Shown: positions 37,277 through 49,316 of the stretch, one piece after another
How positions within the stretch are numbered: position 1 is the stretch's first letter
How the letters are laid out: every line of letters starts with the position of its first letter
From: Bolinopsis microptera
Taxonomy: Eukaryota > Ctenophora > Tentaculata > Lobata > Bolinopsidae
Reading direction: 5' to 3'
Length of the DNA stretch: 64,000 nucleotides
Assembly: GCF_026151205.1 (NCBI RefSeq)
Contig: NC_087074.1
Coordinates: forward strand, 18,551,240 to 18,615,239
Notes under the pieces: generated by a model
What the model was told of the DNA's origin: nothing
The model's input: only the letters and a program-made list of their open reading frames with translations
Databases searched by the model: none
Made by a program: the position numbers and the translations under genes

Positions 37277-39146
37277 TATCACTATCAGTCAGCTTTTTTA
37301 TAAGATAAAGAGCAATTGGAAGTGAAAGATAAATAAATGAGCGTGCACGCGTACCGGCACCGCGCATACATTGCAGCCAACATCGCCATGGTAACCGCGG
37401 CGCGTCCACGTGCAATTACGCCAAACATGAAACATAGCCGGCTTATCTGTTGTTCCTAAGGTCAAATAGCTGCCAAAAAATGTGGACTCCAGAGTATAGG
37501 ATGTCGAAAAGAGTTTGAGTCAATAATTACGAGCGTCAAATTGGTGGGCTGGTCAACCCATTAAAAGAGCACCACGGCAGTTAAACCTCGTCACTTGCAC
37601 AGTTTAGCTCCACTGCACAGTTTAGCACTTTCCTTAAATTTATCTCTAATAATTAATCATATAGCACGTCTCTGATCTCTTCAAGCTATGCTGCTCTATA
37701 CTCGCTAAAACACACAAGCCCAAAAATTACACGCTTTAGAAATTATCCATACAGGACAACATGACACTCTAAAACTTTGAACATAACACGAGGAAATATG
37801 GACAGAACTGAACAAGAACAAGAACCACACTCAAAGACTGAGGAATCAGGAAGACTCTGTATCCCAGGAACCAATTACTATTTAGCTACCATCGCTCAAT
37901 AATCGGTTTGGTATAGACCCTACATACTTTGATTTTCCGACTTTAAAGCTGACTTAAAGACTTAAGGAACCAGGGAATTAATTTGACCTTCCTAACATTA
38001 AATCGTTGATTTTATTTATATCACTTTCTTTTTTTCCAAAACATTCCAGTACATTGTGCAGAAAGTTGGAGATTAAAAATTTTGGAAGCATGTTGATGTA
38101 GGGATTTAGTCCTGATATCGATCGTACATACTAAAAATACTCTCGCACAATTGTAACTGCAGTTTTACAGAAATCTAAATGCTTAATACTAATAGCTTAA
38201 TGAATACACTTGTAGGTACCACCCGTATTCACACTCAGACCTGAGTTTAGTCATTTTCTGATACGAGATTGGGGACGGGTTCTATAAACAAACAAACAAA
38301 TCATTCTTCATATCAGTGCAATGTGATCCAATTGATACTCAAAATGAATTTTTGAGAATGAGAATTTATATTTGGCCATATTCTCGTCGCGAGACTTTCG
38401 ATGTTCAAAAATACCCCAAAAACCATGATTTAATTTGGGATATGAAATGTGGCGGTTTTTGGTAAAAATTCCCATATTTTCGTTCCCAACTCCACAACTC
38501 ATTTAGGTCACCGGAATTAAATCAAAAATAAATATGTCTCGTAACACGTAAGGTATTCATTCGTCATTTTTCATTCCCGCGTGATGAAAATAACTGAAGG
38601 ACGCACGCGGTAAAACAATCATGTGGATTTCAAAATACAATTACTCTCTTCAGTATACTTATAGCATTCGTCTTCTGATTCCCCGTGATATGAACCAGCT
38701 GCACCCCCGTCTTTGCTGTGACCCCAAAGACGATCAGAAGTAGTAGTTAGTACCTGGCACGCGATACTTCGAAGCTTCGTCATTCTTCATAAACATAGAT
38801 AGAGATTCGGCGGAATGACAGGCTGAGCGCGGCCCATTAACGTCATTCGTGCATCGTATAGTATCGGTATTTCGAGAAGGAAGCGGCGCGCGCTACTTCG
38901 AAGAAATTTAGACGAGTATCATCCGTTAACTACGAGCTGTGAAGGGTTCACATATTCAATTAAATAAATATTGCACGTGAATGGGGTACTTGTATTACCC
39001 GTTAGTGTTAATGCTATGGTTAAACTGTTAAACACGAGTACAAAGTATATTGGCCAATCTACAAACATAAAAATGTAAATACACAACAATGATAATAGTA
39101 TTGAGTATAATATTTATATTGTCACAACGTCTAGTGGATTATGTTA
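37277..39146. other. Gene-free stretch with a GC-rich interspersed repeat at 38745-38930
   Basis: 37320-37440 is the CpG-rich flank of the membrane-protein gene. 38745-38930 holds GATACTTCGAAGCTTCG, GGCGCGCGCTACTTCGAAG and GGAATGACAGGCTGAGCGC. These words recur inverted at 62333-62425 and inside the 27966-30068 element, so this is a dispersed repeat copy. The rest shows no exon. Confidence 0.5.
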
Positions 39147-39315
39147 GGGGTCGTTCACATATTACGTTATCAGCCGAGGGGGGGGGGGGGGCGTTTCCAA
39201 ATGATTACGATAGTGTACTTTTGACACAATAACTATGACGTGTAAAACTGATTACGGAGGGGGGAGGGGGCAACATTTTTTCCAAAAAGTGGTTAAGTAA
39301 TATATGAACGACCCA
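39147..39315. mobile_element. 169-bp MITE, GGGGTCGTTCACATATTACG family, second full copy
   Basis: Starts GGGGTCGTTCACATATTACG. The right end is a slightly decayed complement (AGTAATATATGAACGACCC). TTA flanks both ends (39144-39146 and 39316-39318). The internal G-runs lie at the same places as in the 33897 copy. Confidence 0.8.
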
Positions 39316-39843
39316 TTACTATAGACTATAGAGTGGTCTGCACTCTGCAACCATCATTCAAACAAATTTTGATATGATCAGAAACCAAGATCATTTCAAC
39401 CAAAAAAACTGCATGTGCACAATATCAGGTCCATGTCCTGCACTAATAATTCATGTAATATTGATAACAACCTCGAAAAAGTTCTTTAAACAAAAAATGC
39501 ACCCTAAACTGTCAACTGGACATTTTCATTATATTAATAATTTCTCTATTTAACTAATTATTACAATCAGTACAAATTTATTTATTGTGTAAAATTTAAA
39601 ACATAAAAACCATCAAACGTTTTATGCACATCATGACGTATAGTAGATTTTAAAAGCTGTTTAATAATTATCGTTAATGTAAGTTATCGATCATACAAAA
39701 TTAAATAATTTAACACAGTCACGATTGAGCCTGGACAAGATTCGATCTTATCAAAATACCTATTTCCAAAGTACATCCTAGTTAAAGCTCAGTCAATGAA
39801 ACTGAAAAAAAAACATAACACAATGAAATATTTTCAAAGAAGC

Positions 39844-42800
39844 TCAGTACATGGTGGAGTGCTGAACCATGGCCTCCTCGATCAGGTTCCTGGAGACATC
39901 CCTGGTGAGAGGAACAGCTTTCTTCTTCTTTTTCTTCTCTTCACTCAGATACAAACTCTTCTCTATGTTATCAAACTGAAATACAAGCAAGTGGTTATGA
40001 AACAGAAGCAAATATAATCGAACTTAAATACAAGGAAATATCTAACACTACGAATAGAGCAGTCATATTAGTTTCAGAGTAGTAGTAGTAAGGTGCGTGT
40101 ACTGAATCACTTGAACAGAATGGAGTGTTTTCATTAGTTGGGTAACGTGGTGTCAATACTGTGTTTTCTGCGTATAGTTATCCTTCAGTAATCTTACCTG
40201 CAAGAAGAATTCTGAGAAGTATTTAAAGAATTCCTGCGGTTCTATCCTCTGCGGATTCTCCCCAAAACCTTTACAAACAGTCTCGTAAGATTGTAACATT
40301 TGCCTAGCCTGTTCTCCAAGACGCTTCACTTTCCGCGTAGCTCGGTTGTAGAAACTGAAATGTTTTATTAGCTTATTCAGAAATTAAGCAATCAGTTAGT
40401 TGGGAACAGCATAAATGTTTAGAACTAATCATCTTAATTCATCTAGTTCACAGTTTTTTAGTGTAGACAATAAAAGAATGATGGTCGAGTGTGAGACGAG
40501 AAATGAGAAAGAATATCATAAGGCACGAAAATGACATCTTTTCGAAAACGGTATTCTGATCGGCGGATTTGTGTCACGTGATGTGAAAGCTGTGCTCTGA
40601 TTGGTCAATAACCTGAAGATAACGAAATTGTCTCGTTGTTTGTTGCGTTCGTCTAGGACAGTGTCCAGATTGTTCTTCATTTCCTGTATTTCTGATATCA
40701 GCTCTTTTAACAACACCTGAAAAAGTAAGGCAACATAAAATTCAAATTTGGATGTTGTAAAATGATCACAAGGAGTCAAGTCAGGTCAACAGTACTTTCA
40801 GACAACATCTTTGTATAAACTGAAACACAATTTAATCGAATTATCAGGCAATAATCATTAATTAGGGTAAAAAATAAAATAAATAATCTGACCTTTTGAG
40901 CGCTTTCCAAATGCTCGAACTCCATAGTAAATCCGATCAGTTCAGGCATGTTAGCATGTATCGTCTTTACAATATAGTGCAGTAGCGTGAACTTGTAATC
41001 TCCACTATGTGTCTCCGCGATCTTAGAAAGGCTCTGAATCTTGAACCCGACTGCAAGACCCTTGCGTTGACTGTTCATGAAGTTTCCAAGAGCAAGGATA
41101 ATCTCTAGAACTTTCTTCAGTCGGTCGCTGACAGTTATTGAATGACTAGCTTCTTTCACTGCGTTCACCTGTAATAACGAGGTTAAACTACTACAAAGTT
41201 ATAAAATAAACAGCAAGAACTGAGGTGGATATAAATAACGAGCAGATAATTCAGTTAATAGTAATGGTAATACTATTATGGAACAAACATACCTGACCAC
41301 TAAGCCTGGCATATTGTTCATCAAACGTTCCAATGAACTGCATGAGGCCCAACTTCCTGTCATATCTGTTAACTTTACTGAGGTGGAAACAGAACAATTC
41401 AGCCTCTCCATACTCGTTCAGTTTAGTGCTGTTTGAGATCAGTTTATCTGCTTCTTCACGAGAGGGTATACAACCGTGTAACAGTTCCACCGCCCACACT
41501 GGAAATACAATGCTGTCAATACTCGGTCACGTGGTATAACGACACGTGGTATAACGATTTAAAGTCGTTCGAATGAAAACTTAAAAACAAAAATTCCAAT
41601 GAAGCGTATGATTCCCAGATGCTCGTATAGAATAACACGAATAAGGTTTGGAGAGGGAACCAAGTCTTGTGCATTACATGTTAAGGAGGAAGGGGTTGAG
41701 ACGGAAGATAGTATCACTCAATCACCTAGAACTATGAAAGTAAAATAACTCAGTTTTACTAATGTATAATACTAATTACTAACTACTAATTACTGATTAC
41801 TAATTACTAATAACTAATTACTAATTATTAATTACTAATACTAACAAGGTAGATCCCCCAGGTCAGTCTGCTCTACACAGCGTGCAACATCAGAGGGTTG
41901 TAGAGCAACCCGGCGCTGTATTATCATCGCATTCCTTGCTCTGTTAGTGTCCAGCAATGACAAACATTCCACCTGAAGAGAAGTTGAATTGTAGATACAG
42001 ATATCTTTCATCTGGTAACAAGAAAATTAAGCTCACTTTTAGAGGATGTAACATGGTTCTTACACGGTTCATAGCCTAACATATGCTGGAATGTGAACAG
42101 CAATAAGTTAACTTTAACAGTAGCTATGCCTTTATTACCTTTCGCTTGATGATCTTGGCAACGTTGCTCAAGGTAGGCTTAGTTTTTAGTTTGAATTGTT
42201 CCTCGAACTGGGACAAATCCAGTTTATCAAGCATTTCACCCATGTTAACATCGTTCCAGTACGTACTGTGGTTGAAAGTGATTTTGAGATATGGATTCTG
42301 TTTGGATTGTTGACATACCCAGAAAACGTTAAATATCTAAGATAGCTAAAAATTGGTTCAGAAGTCAGATGTGATGCCGCCGCGCTAGTATGACGATAAT
42401 ATTGTCCAATATCACGGAATAACACAACTTGTTGAGTAAGATTAACAATCAACCTACCCGTTGTTACGGCGTACAGCATTCCAATGCAACAATGGTAATT
42501 TAACTTGTGGTTGCTTTGACAAGGTCATTTTAGCTGAGGGTGGTGGCGCCCCAGGTGCACAGGGTGCTCCAGGGGCTCGCGGTGCAGAAGGGTGCCCCAG
42601 GGGCTCGCGGTGCAGAAGGTGCTCCAGGGGCCTTTGGTGCTGAAGTGGGTGCTTTTGGAGGGACAGGTGCTTTGGGTGGAGCAGTTGGAGGTGCAACTGA
42701 AGTGGCAGAAGGGGGTGCCGGAACCTTAGCAGGGGCTGGTTTAGCTTTGGATTCAGGTACGGCAGTAGACGGCGAGGACTTTGATTCCGGCGAAGTTTTC

Positions 42801-45800
42801 ACTGAAGGTTCAGTTGCAGGTTTAGCTGACGTTTTGTAAGAAGTTTTGACGGATATTTTAACATCTGAAGTTCGGACCGAGCCTCCAGGAGCCCGACATG
42901 ACACCTCTTTAGCAGGGGTAGAGTCACATGGAGTGTTAGAAGCAGCAAGTTGTGGAGGTAGAGGTGGAGCTGGTGGTACTGAGGTAGAAACAGAAAGTAG
43001 CTGACTAGGTAGAGGTGGAGCTGGTGGGATCTCATTAAGTGGAGGGAAGTCCATGTTTAGTGGAGTATGGGTAAAGTTGGCGGAAGTTGGTGGAGGTGCA
43101 GGAGGCATTACATGGGCAGGTGGTGGTGGTGCTGGAGCCGGTGGAGCAGGAGGTGGTAACCCTGGAACTCTCCTCCGACTCAGGGTGGACATTTTGCGGG
43201 GTAGTGGTGGGAGATCGCCGGGGTAGGAATTATTGTGATCAGTATTACTGGATTCAGGTAGTGGTACTTTAGTCGCTACGTGAGCTATCTGTGTGCCCTG
43301 GCCTGGTATCCTGCTTTGCTCTGGTAATGTTTTACCAGGGTGTTGCGAGTATTTGTTATCGTTCCTATCATGATAACAATCACTTCCCGAACTAGATCTG
43401 TTACTCAGTCTCCTGTCAGCCACGATCTGGGCGTGTGTCACTGCGTTATCATTGTCTTGATGTCTCCGTGATCTCGCACTACTCTTCCTTCGGTGCACCA
43501 CATCTTCTGTTCCGCTACTTTGACCCCTGTTTTTACTCTCTCCGCGAGATCTTCTAGTTGAGGAGTATTTCTGATGTGTGTTGCTGTTGTTTACTAAACT
43601 TGTTATGTTTACACTGGGCTGGCTGTTGGTTTGAGTTGACTCTAATCGCTGTACTTTTACTTTTTCTCTGATCAGTTCCTTGGAGAGATCCTCCATTCGG
43701 CAACGCATGTCGGAGAGCTGAAAAGGTGACAGGGTTTAGTAAAATAGTCGTCGAATGGAAGTCTCGCTACAATTAGTAATCAAAACATTGATTTAATTAA
43801 ACTATTTCCTTTGCAATGGGTAACAGCTGTCCAGTGTGCCGGGTGGACATAGCATGCAGGCGGAAGTAAGATGATCGCAGAATGGTTCACTTTCAATTTT
43901 GAAGTATTATCCATGCTAAATTTTAAGCGCGTACACAAACACGCGCGCTAATTGTAAACTTAGCGCAGAGTAGAACATAACTCAAGACAACGCGTCTTCC
44001 ATTTCTCTAAAACGGTAGACCCTTTTAGCATATTTGATCCGGTCACAATTTAATTAAGTAACTAATTTAGATGATTAAAGTGAATCTACGTGGAGCCACA
44101 GCCCTGAGGCACGGAGGAACCATGACCAGATTGCCAGATCACGTAATTACATGTCGCCTCTGTATTGTAAATCACCAGGTGGCACGTGATCAAATGAAAT
44201 GCAAAGATTCCAACACACCATTAAGGGGTATGGCTACTCTTTGACATGAAATCATCACGTAATGATCATAAAAAAAGAGGAGTAAAATGTCGGAATATCG
44301 TAATTGTTGTGACCTTATAACGAGGTGAAAGTAAATTAAAGTCGATTTGACAAACTGACGGACTGGCATTGCAGTTGAGCATAATACTAGTTTTCATATG
44401 CTGAACGAATGAATCTTCAGAGGAAATAATGGATATGCTCTTATTGTGCAAGCTGATGGAATTGGAAATAGTTGATAGTTTAATAACGTGAAGAGCAAAC
44501 TGACAGTTATAATACAGAATTGTATGAGAAGCTTTCTAGAGATCCTGAGTTAACAGGACAAACTCTAGGATGAGTGATTGTTCGGCTGACAACGATATTT
44601 GTGGAGTCACGCTGCATGCCTCACAATTGTCGTCCACAATTTACTTTAATCCTTGTTAGAGTGATAATAAAACAGCATTGACCTCATTATTGGTAGTATC
44701 ATGTGACCCCAGTAGTTGCTGTTGTTTCCGCGCCAGAGCACGTGTCATCTCCTCCTTCTCCCCCAGCTTATCTCTCAGCGCCCTGCACTCTTCCTGCAGT
44801 AACCCTGATCTAGCTTGAGCTGCTTCCAGTTTCCGGGTTATCACAGGGATATCAATACAGTTGTCCCGCCACTCCCGCATAGCTTTGTGGAGCGATACAG
44901 CAGTTGTGGGTACTCCCTCTATAATACTTTCAACTGCTAGTTCTAATTCTACCTGATACGTATTATCACTTAGTAATACAATTAACTATGATAGGAGTAA
45001 GAGGAAAATAAGGTAGCAATCAATTAAGAAACAAGCTGAACTAAATGTTTAGTTGAACACTAATATTAACTAACTTATTTATATTAACTAATTTATTATT
45101 AACTTACTTCTTGCTGGTAGAAGGTTCGGATATTAAGAGAAGGAGAAGAATGAACAACTGCAGTGAGTAGGTTTAATAATGTGGAAGTGAAGGTGAAGTC
45201 CTCAACTCTTTCCGATAACAACTTTATAATCACACTAAACTTACTTTCGTTTCCTTCTTTCTGAAATTACGGTTCATGTTAGGCAGTGTATATTGTATAA
45301 GTACCTGATTATTAATATAGCGTTTAAAGAAATGGTAAGATTTATAGCAAATCGCGTAAAGGAAATAAATAAATACGATATTAACCGATAAGATGTTATC
45401 TATTCCAATGAGACATTTACCTTTTTGAAGCACTCCATATGAGAGATCAGTTTAGAATGGTTAGAGTCACCCAGCTTGCAGTACAGAAGCAGAATACTGC
45501 AAATATGTTTTACTGCACCGTACCTACCACTAGCTAATCCTTGGAGTAAGATCTGAAATAGATTAATATAGATTTTAAACTAATTACAACACTACAAATC
45601 TATTACATTTATTGAGGACGTTACAGAAGGAATGTATTTAATGTAGTTATGGAGGAGTCCTAACTCTCCTCACGTTTGTAAATGGAGTTTTCTTTGTATC
45701 ATATATGAATTATCAATCTGAGGGTTTTATTGTTTCCTTTCACATAGTTACTTAACTGCTAATCTGTTAAATATGTTTACCACAAACTTTATCACGCTCA

Positions 45801-48477
45801 TTAGACTAACCTGATAGCCATGCTCATATGAAGCGAGACAGTTGAGTCCGAGCCTGTTGTTGCTGATAAGAACAAGACACTTAGCACAGAGCTCCTGTTC
45901 TGTACCATCACGTGACATTCCTTTCTTTCCTGCTCTTACAGGCGTTGTGACCTAAGATAAGTCAGGTTGACCCGGCCCAAGAACTAAGAAATGTATTTAC
46001 AAAGTAATTAACCATTTGGCAAACTGAGTTAGTTATGATCAATATCTGTATCAGATTATTAACTTTTGGTAAACCGTGTTGATCAAGAATAGTTATTTGA
46101 TTTGCTAATTAATTAATTAATTATAATTATATACCAGATTACTGAGAAGTTTAAGTAGAACTTCGTGACCTCTCTGTTGATCACAAACAAGCTCATTGAA
46201 CCAGAGTCCCATAGAATTACACTCAAGGTCCCTTACAAAAGAAACAAGCAGTTGCTTCAAGTTCAGGAGCGCGCGCACATGTTTTGCTTTGGGTTTTTTC
46301 CGGTTTATAATCTTAGGGTGCAGATGTTTCTCTATCATCGACAGATAGTAGCTCACTGAAAAGGTAATGTCATTAATTATTAATCACAGGAAGTCAGGGT
46401 AAAGATACAGTTAAACTGCGAAGGCACAACACCAAACCAACCCTACTCTATCTCCCAAAAACAACCTTCTCCTGGTCGGCCATGTCCCTCATTCTGCACT
46501 TGACCCCCGCAGAGGTCACAAGCCCATCGGAGCACAAATGAGCGAGAAACGGGGAAGCCTTAGCTACCGGGCCAAGGACTGCATCACTAGCAGCGAAATA
46601 CGGGTATACCCTCCCTTTTACATGCGTTCAACCGGCACCCGAACCACACGCTGTTTCTTAGACATAACTTCCCACCTACATCAGTGTCTTCTCGCATCAA
46701 CTGGCATCGGCAAGTGGCGACACTGTGTAGACTCAACCCTGAGCTTGATCAGAATCTTCAGTCACAAACCTGACACCGTTTCGGGGCTTTCATTGCGATA
46801 CGGTTTTCTGTCAGGTGCCCCAGCAGTCTCTCTTGGACCACCATCTGATCTGACAATCACCCGAGGATACCTGCTAGAGCTCGCGATTTACGACGAGTTA
46901 GCTTATGGCACCTCTGGCTGTTAGGTGAAGTCATAAAGCTCTCATCTCCCACTCTCTTTTCCTAGACAGCAGATAAATCCATCTTGAACAATGGGCTGCA
47001 TCCTTCCCACAATCCCTGACCAACTTCTTGAGGGCTCTCCCAGTCAGACCAATTTTCCTTGATGCACACTCCAAACTTGCTGCGACCACACCTCTAGCAC
47101 CAACCTCAACAGCAAAGCTGAAACATGACCACCCATTAGCTTGTATTTCCGCTTGTAGACTGTTATACCGATCAAGCTTCAGCTCATGGGATGCAGCTAT
47201 TCTCTCTTCCGACGGTACTGTAAGCTCCCACCAGATTACTCTCTTGGAAGCTTTCGAGAAAAGAACCAAATCTGGTCTTAATCTGGTCGTTGCTATATCC
47301 GACGGGAATTTCAGCTGCTTATCCAGGTCTGCTAATACTATCCAATCAGTGGCCCCACTCAGAATCCCAAACTCACTGACTTTCGACCTCTTCACCTCCT
47401 TAAACCTCCCTCCTGCTGGAACAAACTCAATGGCTTTCCGAGTGACACAAGAACTCTTCCTCTTGTTGACTCCGCTCACAATGGAATTTAACTTGGTCAG
47501 CTATTTGTTTAAGCACCTTATCGTGGCGCCATCGGTATCTCCCTTGACTTAGTGCCACAGGACAACCAGCCAGGATATGCGGCACAGTTCCCAACTTGTC
47601 ACCACACAGCTTGCACATCCCATCCTCATCCTCGCTCCACTTGGATGCTAAAGCTGGTGTAACAAGCGTGCCATACACAGCACTAAGCAGAAAACCGATT
47701 AATGAGTCCCCATACTTGAAGAGCGTGTGCCAGCTCATGTCAGTCCTTATCACCAGCTCTCTCCAATTACCCCACCTGGACTGCATCTCCAACGTACCCA
47801 ACTGCACCTCTCTTTCCTTCCTGATGTTCTCCTTAACCCTATCCAACACCTCCCTCTGCTGCTCCTTTTCTGACATCTTCTCCCAGGGCTTCTTCCAATC
47901 ACCGAAACCAATTCCCGCTCTACTAAGAGGTTGCACCATACCTCGCACTGACTCACACACCAAGTCTCTTTCAGCTTCGTGAAGCTGAGCATCTGCCTTC
48001 CAAACTCTCCCAGACCGCACCTGGGGTTGCACCGCTCTGATCAAAGCATCCTGAGATGTTTGATATGACTGCAAGAGACGGCACTTTTCTACTTTCCAAG
48101 TGTCGGTTAGGCTGTCGATGGGGAGAGCAACACTGGATGAATGACAAAACAGGCAAGAGCTACTAAGCGTGTGTCCCACTCCTAGCCATTTTCTGAGATG
48201 ACTGTTAGTTGTTTGCTCCCAGCGAGAAACAGTGCTGATCGGGATATCATAAATTATTATAATATGAAATACAAAGACATGTTTGATTAAGGTAATAGTG
48301 CACGTGATACTACTAAGTGATGGAATTCAAGGAAACATAAGTGAGATTTAAAATACCTGATTTGCAGTTTCCTGTGAAGTCCTCTCTGAATGTTTCTGTG
48401 CGAAAGCCACTTGAAGAGGCAGCATTGCTGGAACTTTGTCCTCTGAAGGTCAACCTCCTTAAAATCGTACCGGTCAT
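39844..48477 (-). CDS. Diaphanous-class formin (FMNL/DAAM-like), 14 exons, with a one-base frameshift in FH1
   Basis: Exons: 48477-48357, 46355-46135, 45951-45811, 45552-45421, 45260-45108, 44952-44683, 43717-42458, 42265-42139, 41972-41846, 41498-41293, 41168-40893, 40716-40613, 40354-40198, 39975-39844. All joins keep phase if one extra base in exon 7 is discounted (about 1141 aa). Order: GBD/FH3-like helical repeats (NLKQLLVSFVRDLE, LCAKCLVLISNNRLGLNCL), coiled coil (LLQEECRALRDKLGEKEEM), FH1 of PAPP/APGAP runs, and FH2 (KLPLLHWNAVR, LDLSQFEEQF, VLEIILALGNFMN, FTLLHYIVKTI, FGENPQRIEPQEFF), then a basic tail like a DAD. Formins of this class nucleate actin filaments downstream of Rho GTPases. 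The frameshift near 42590 would truncate before FH2; it may be real or a sequence error. A dead LINE occupies intron 1. FMNL versus DAAM is unresolved. Confidence 0.9.
41769..41845. repeat. ACTAATT minisatellite in a formin intron
   Basis: About ten degenerate units of 7-8 bp (ACTAATT, ACTAACT, ACTGATT) directly beside the donor of exon 41846-41972. Confidence 0.85.
46931..48250 (-). pseudogene. 3' fragment of an R2/NeSL-like (RLE-type) LINE in formin intron 1
   Basis: The minus strand reads WEQTTNSHLRKWLGVG, a helical thumb region, then CKLCGDKLGTVPHILAGC (C-x2-C-x8-H-x4-C zinc knuckle) and RYRWRHDKVL. In another frame it continues through LRPDLVLFSKASKRVIWWEL, TVPSEER and VEVGARGVVAASLE. 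The knuckle followed by a PD...E block is the C-terminal arrangement of LINEs with a restriction-like endonuclease. A frameshift near 47490 separates the two parts. No reverse transcriptase core remains, so the copy is 5'-truncated and dead. The 46380-46930 stretch is probably its 3' UTR; the plus frame there is antisense noise. It is in the same orientation as the formin. Confidence 0.8.
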
Positions 48478-48558
48478 GTTTATTGCGTTACATTACATAA
48501 ATAACATTTCTGAAACTGTTTGTTTATTTAAGAAAATATACTTATTTGTCCTGTTATT

Positions 48559-49033
48559 GGGTGAACAATAGTTCTGTAATAATATAATAATAATAATATT
48601 GTGCAGAGATCTATCTTCTGTTGCATGGGTCATGAAATTGATGAATCTATACTTAAAGAATATCGTTCAAGTTTTGCTAGAACGTTTTCTCGAGTAATAT
48701 CAGTCCTACACGCCTGCCCAATAAAACAAATCAAAGTTTGAGGTGATCTTCATGAGTGTAGTGTGTATCTAGGGACTATTGTTCTTAAAGTTGACAATAA
48801 TTGAGCTACAATGTTAGTCAAACTACAGTGCTTGGGACAAACTTCTTTCATCTTCTATTCCATGAGGATAGCAGCACAGGCATAGTTTATTAAAAGCGTT
48901 GAAGTTTCTAATCAATAAGGGTGACACGGTTCAATGATGTTCAAAGAACAGATTGTAATTGTTGTGCTCAACCCCGTCCCTTGCTGCCGTGTGACACGTT
49001 CTAAAGTCGCAACGAGCACCTTATTACACGTTT
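48559..49033 (+). repeat. Direct repeat, left copy (DR-L)
   Basis: 475 bp from GGTGAACAATAGTTCTG to TTATTACACGTTT, repeated in the same orientation at 59310-59833 with few substitutions and small indels. It lies outside the inverted arms and has no open frame of note. Confidence 0.9.
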
Positions 49034-49316
49034 GATATCTGTAAGATAAGTGCATTGCTTATTATCGCTGTTACAAATTCATGTTTCACTATCAGCTCTT
49101 GCGCTTACCCAACCCAATAAACAGCTTTTGAGTAAATCTTTATAATTCTTTCCCTGAAAAAGCTACAGAGTCACAGATTGCTATTCTTGTTATATTTGAG
49201 GGACCTTTATATCTCAGTAAAGTATATTAACACTGCACTATTTTTACATATATTTTCTATTTTGGTGATAAGTAATTGCAGCTCCAGTATAAGAGAAGGT
49301 TGACTTTATGTATGAA
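49034..49316. other. Single-copy spacer between DR-L and the left inverted arm
   Basis: 283 bp found only on the left side. On the right the direct repeat abuts the arm directly. No gene signal. Confidence 0.6.

Noticed and set aside
42461-42839. Gly/Ala-rich collagen-like plus-strand frames
   Set aside because: They are the complement of the Pro/Ala-rich FH1 coding of the formin.
45108-45234. Formin exon starting at 45234 (TTTAG acceptor)
   Set aside because: That acceptor breaks phase with the previous exon; using the AG before 45260 restores it and reads KEGNESKFSVIIKLL.
46538-47982. Plus-strand frames of 128-174 codons at 46.5-48.0 kb
   Set aside because: They are antisense to the RLE-type LINE remnant, whose minus-strand reading gives recognisable zinc knuckle and endonuclease wording.
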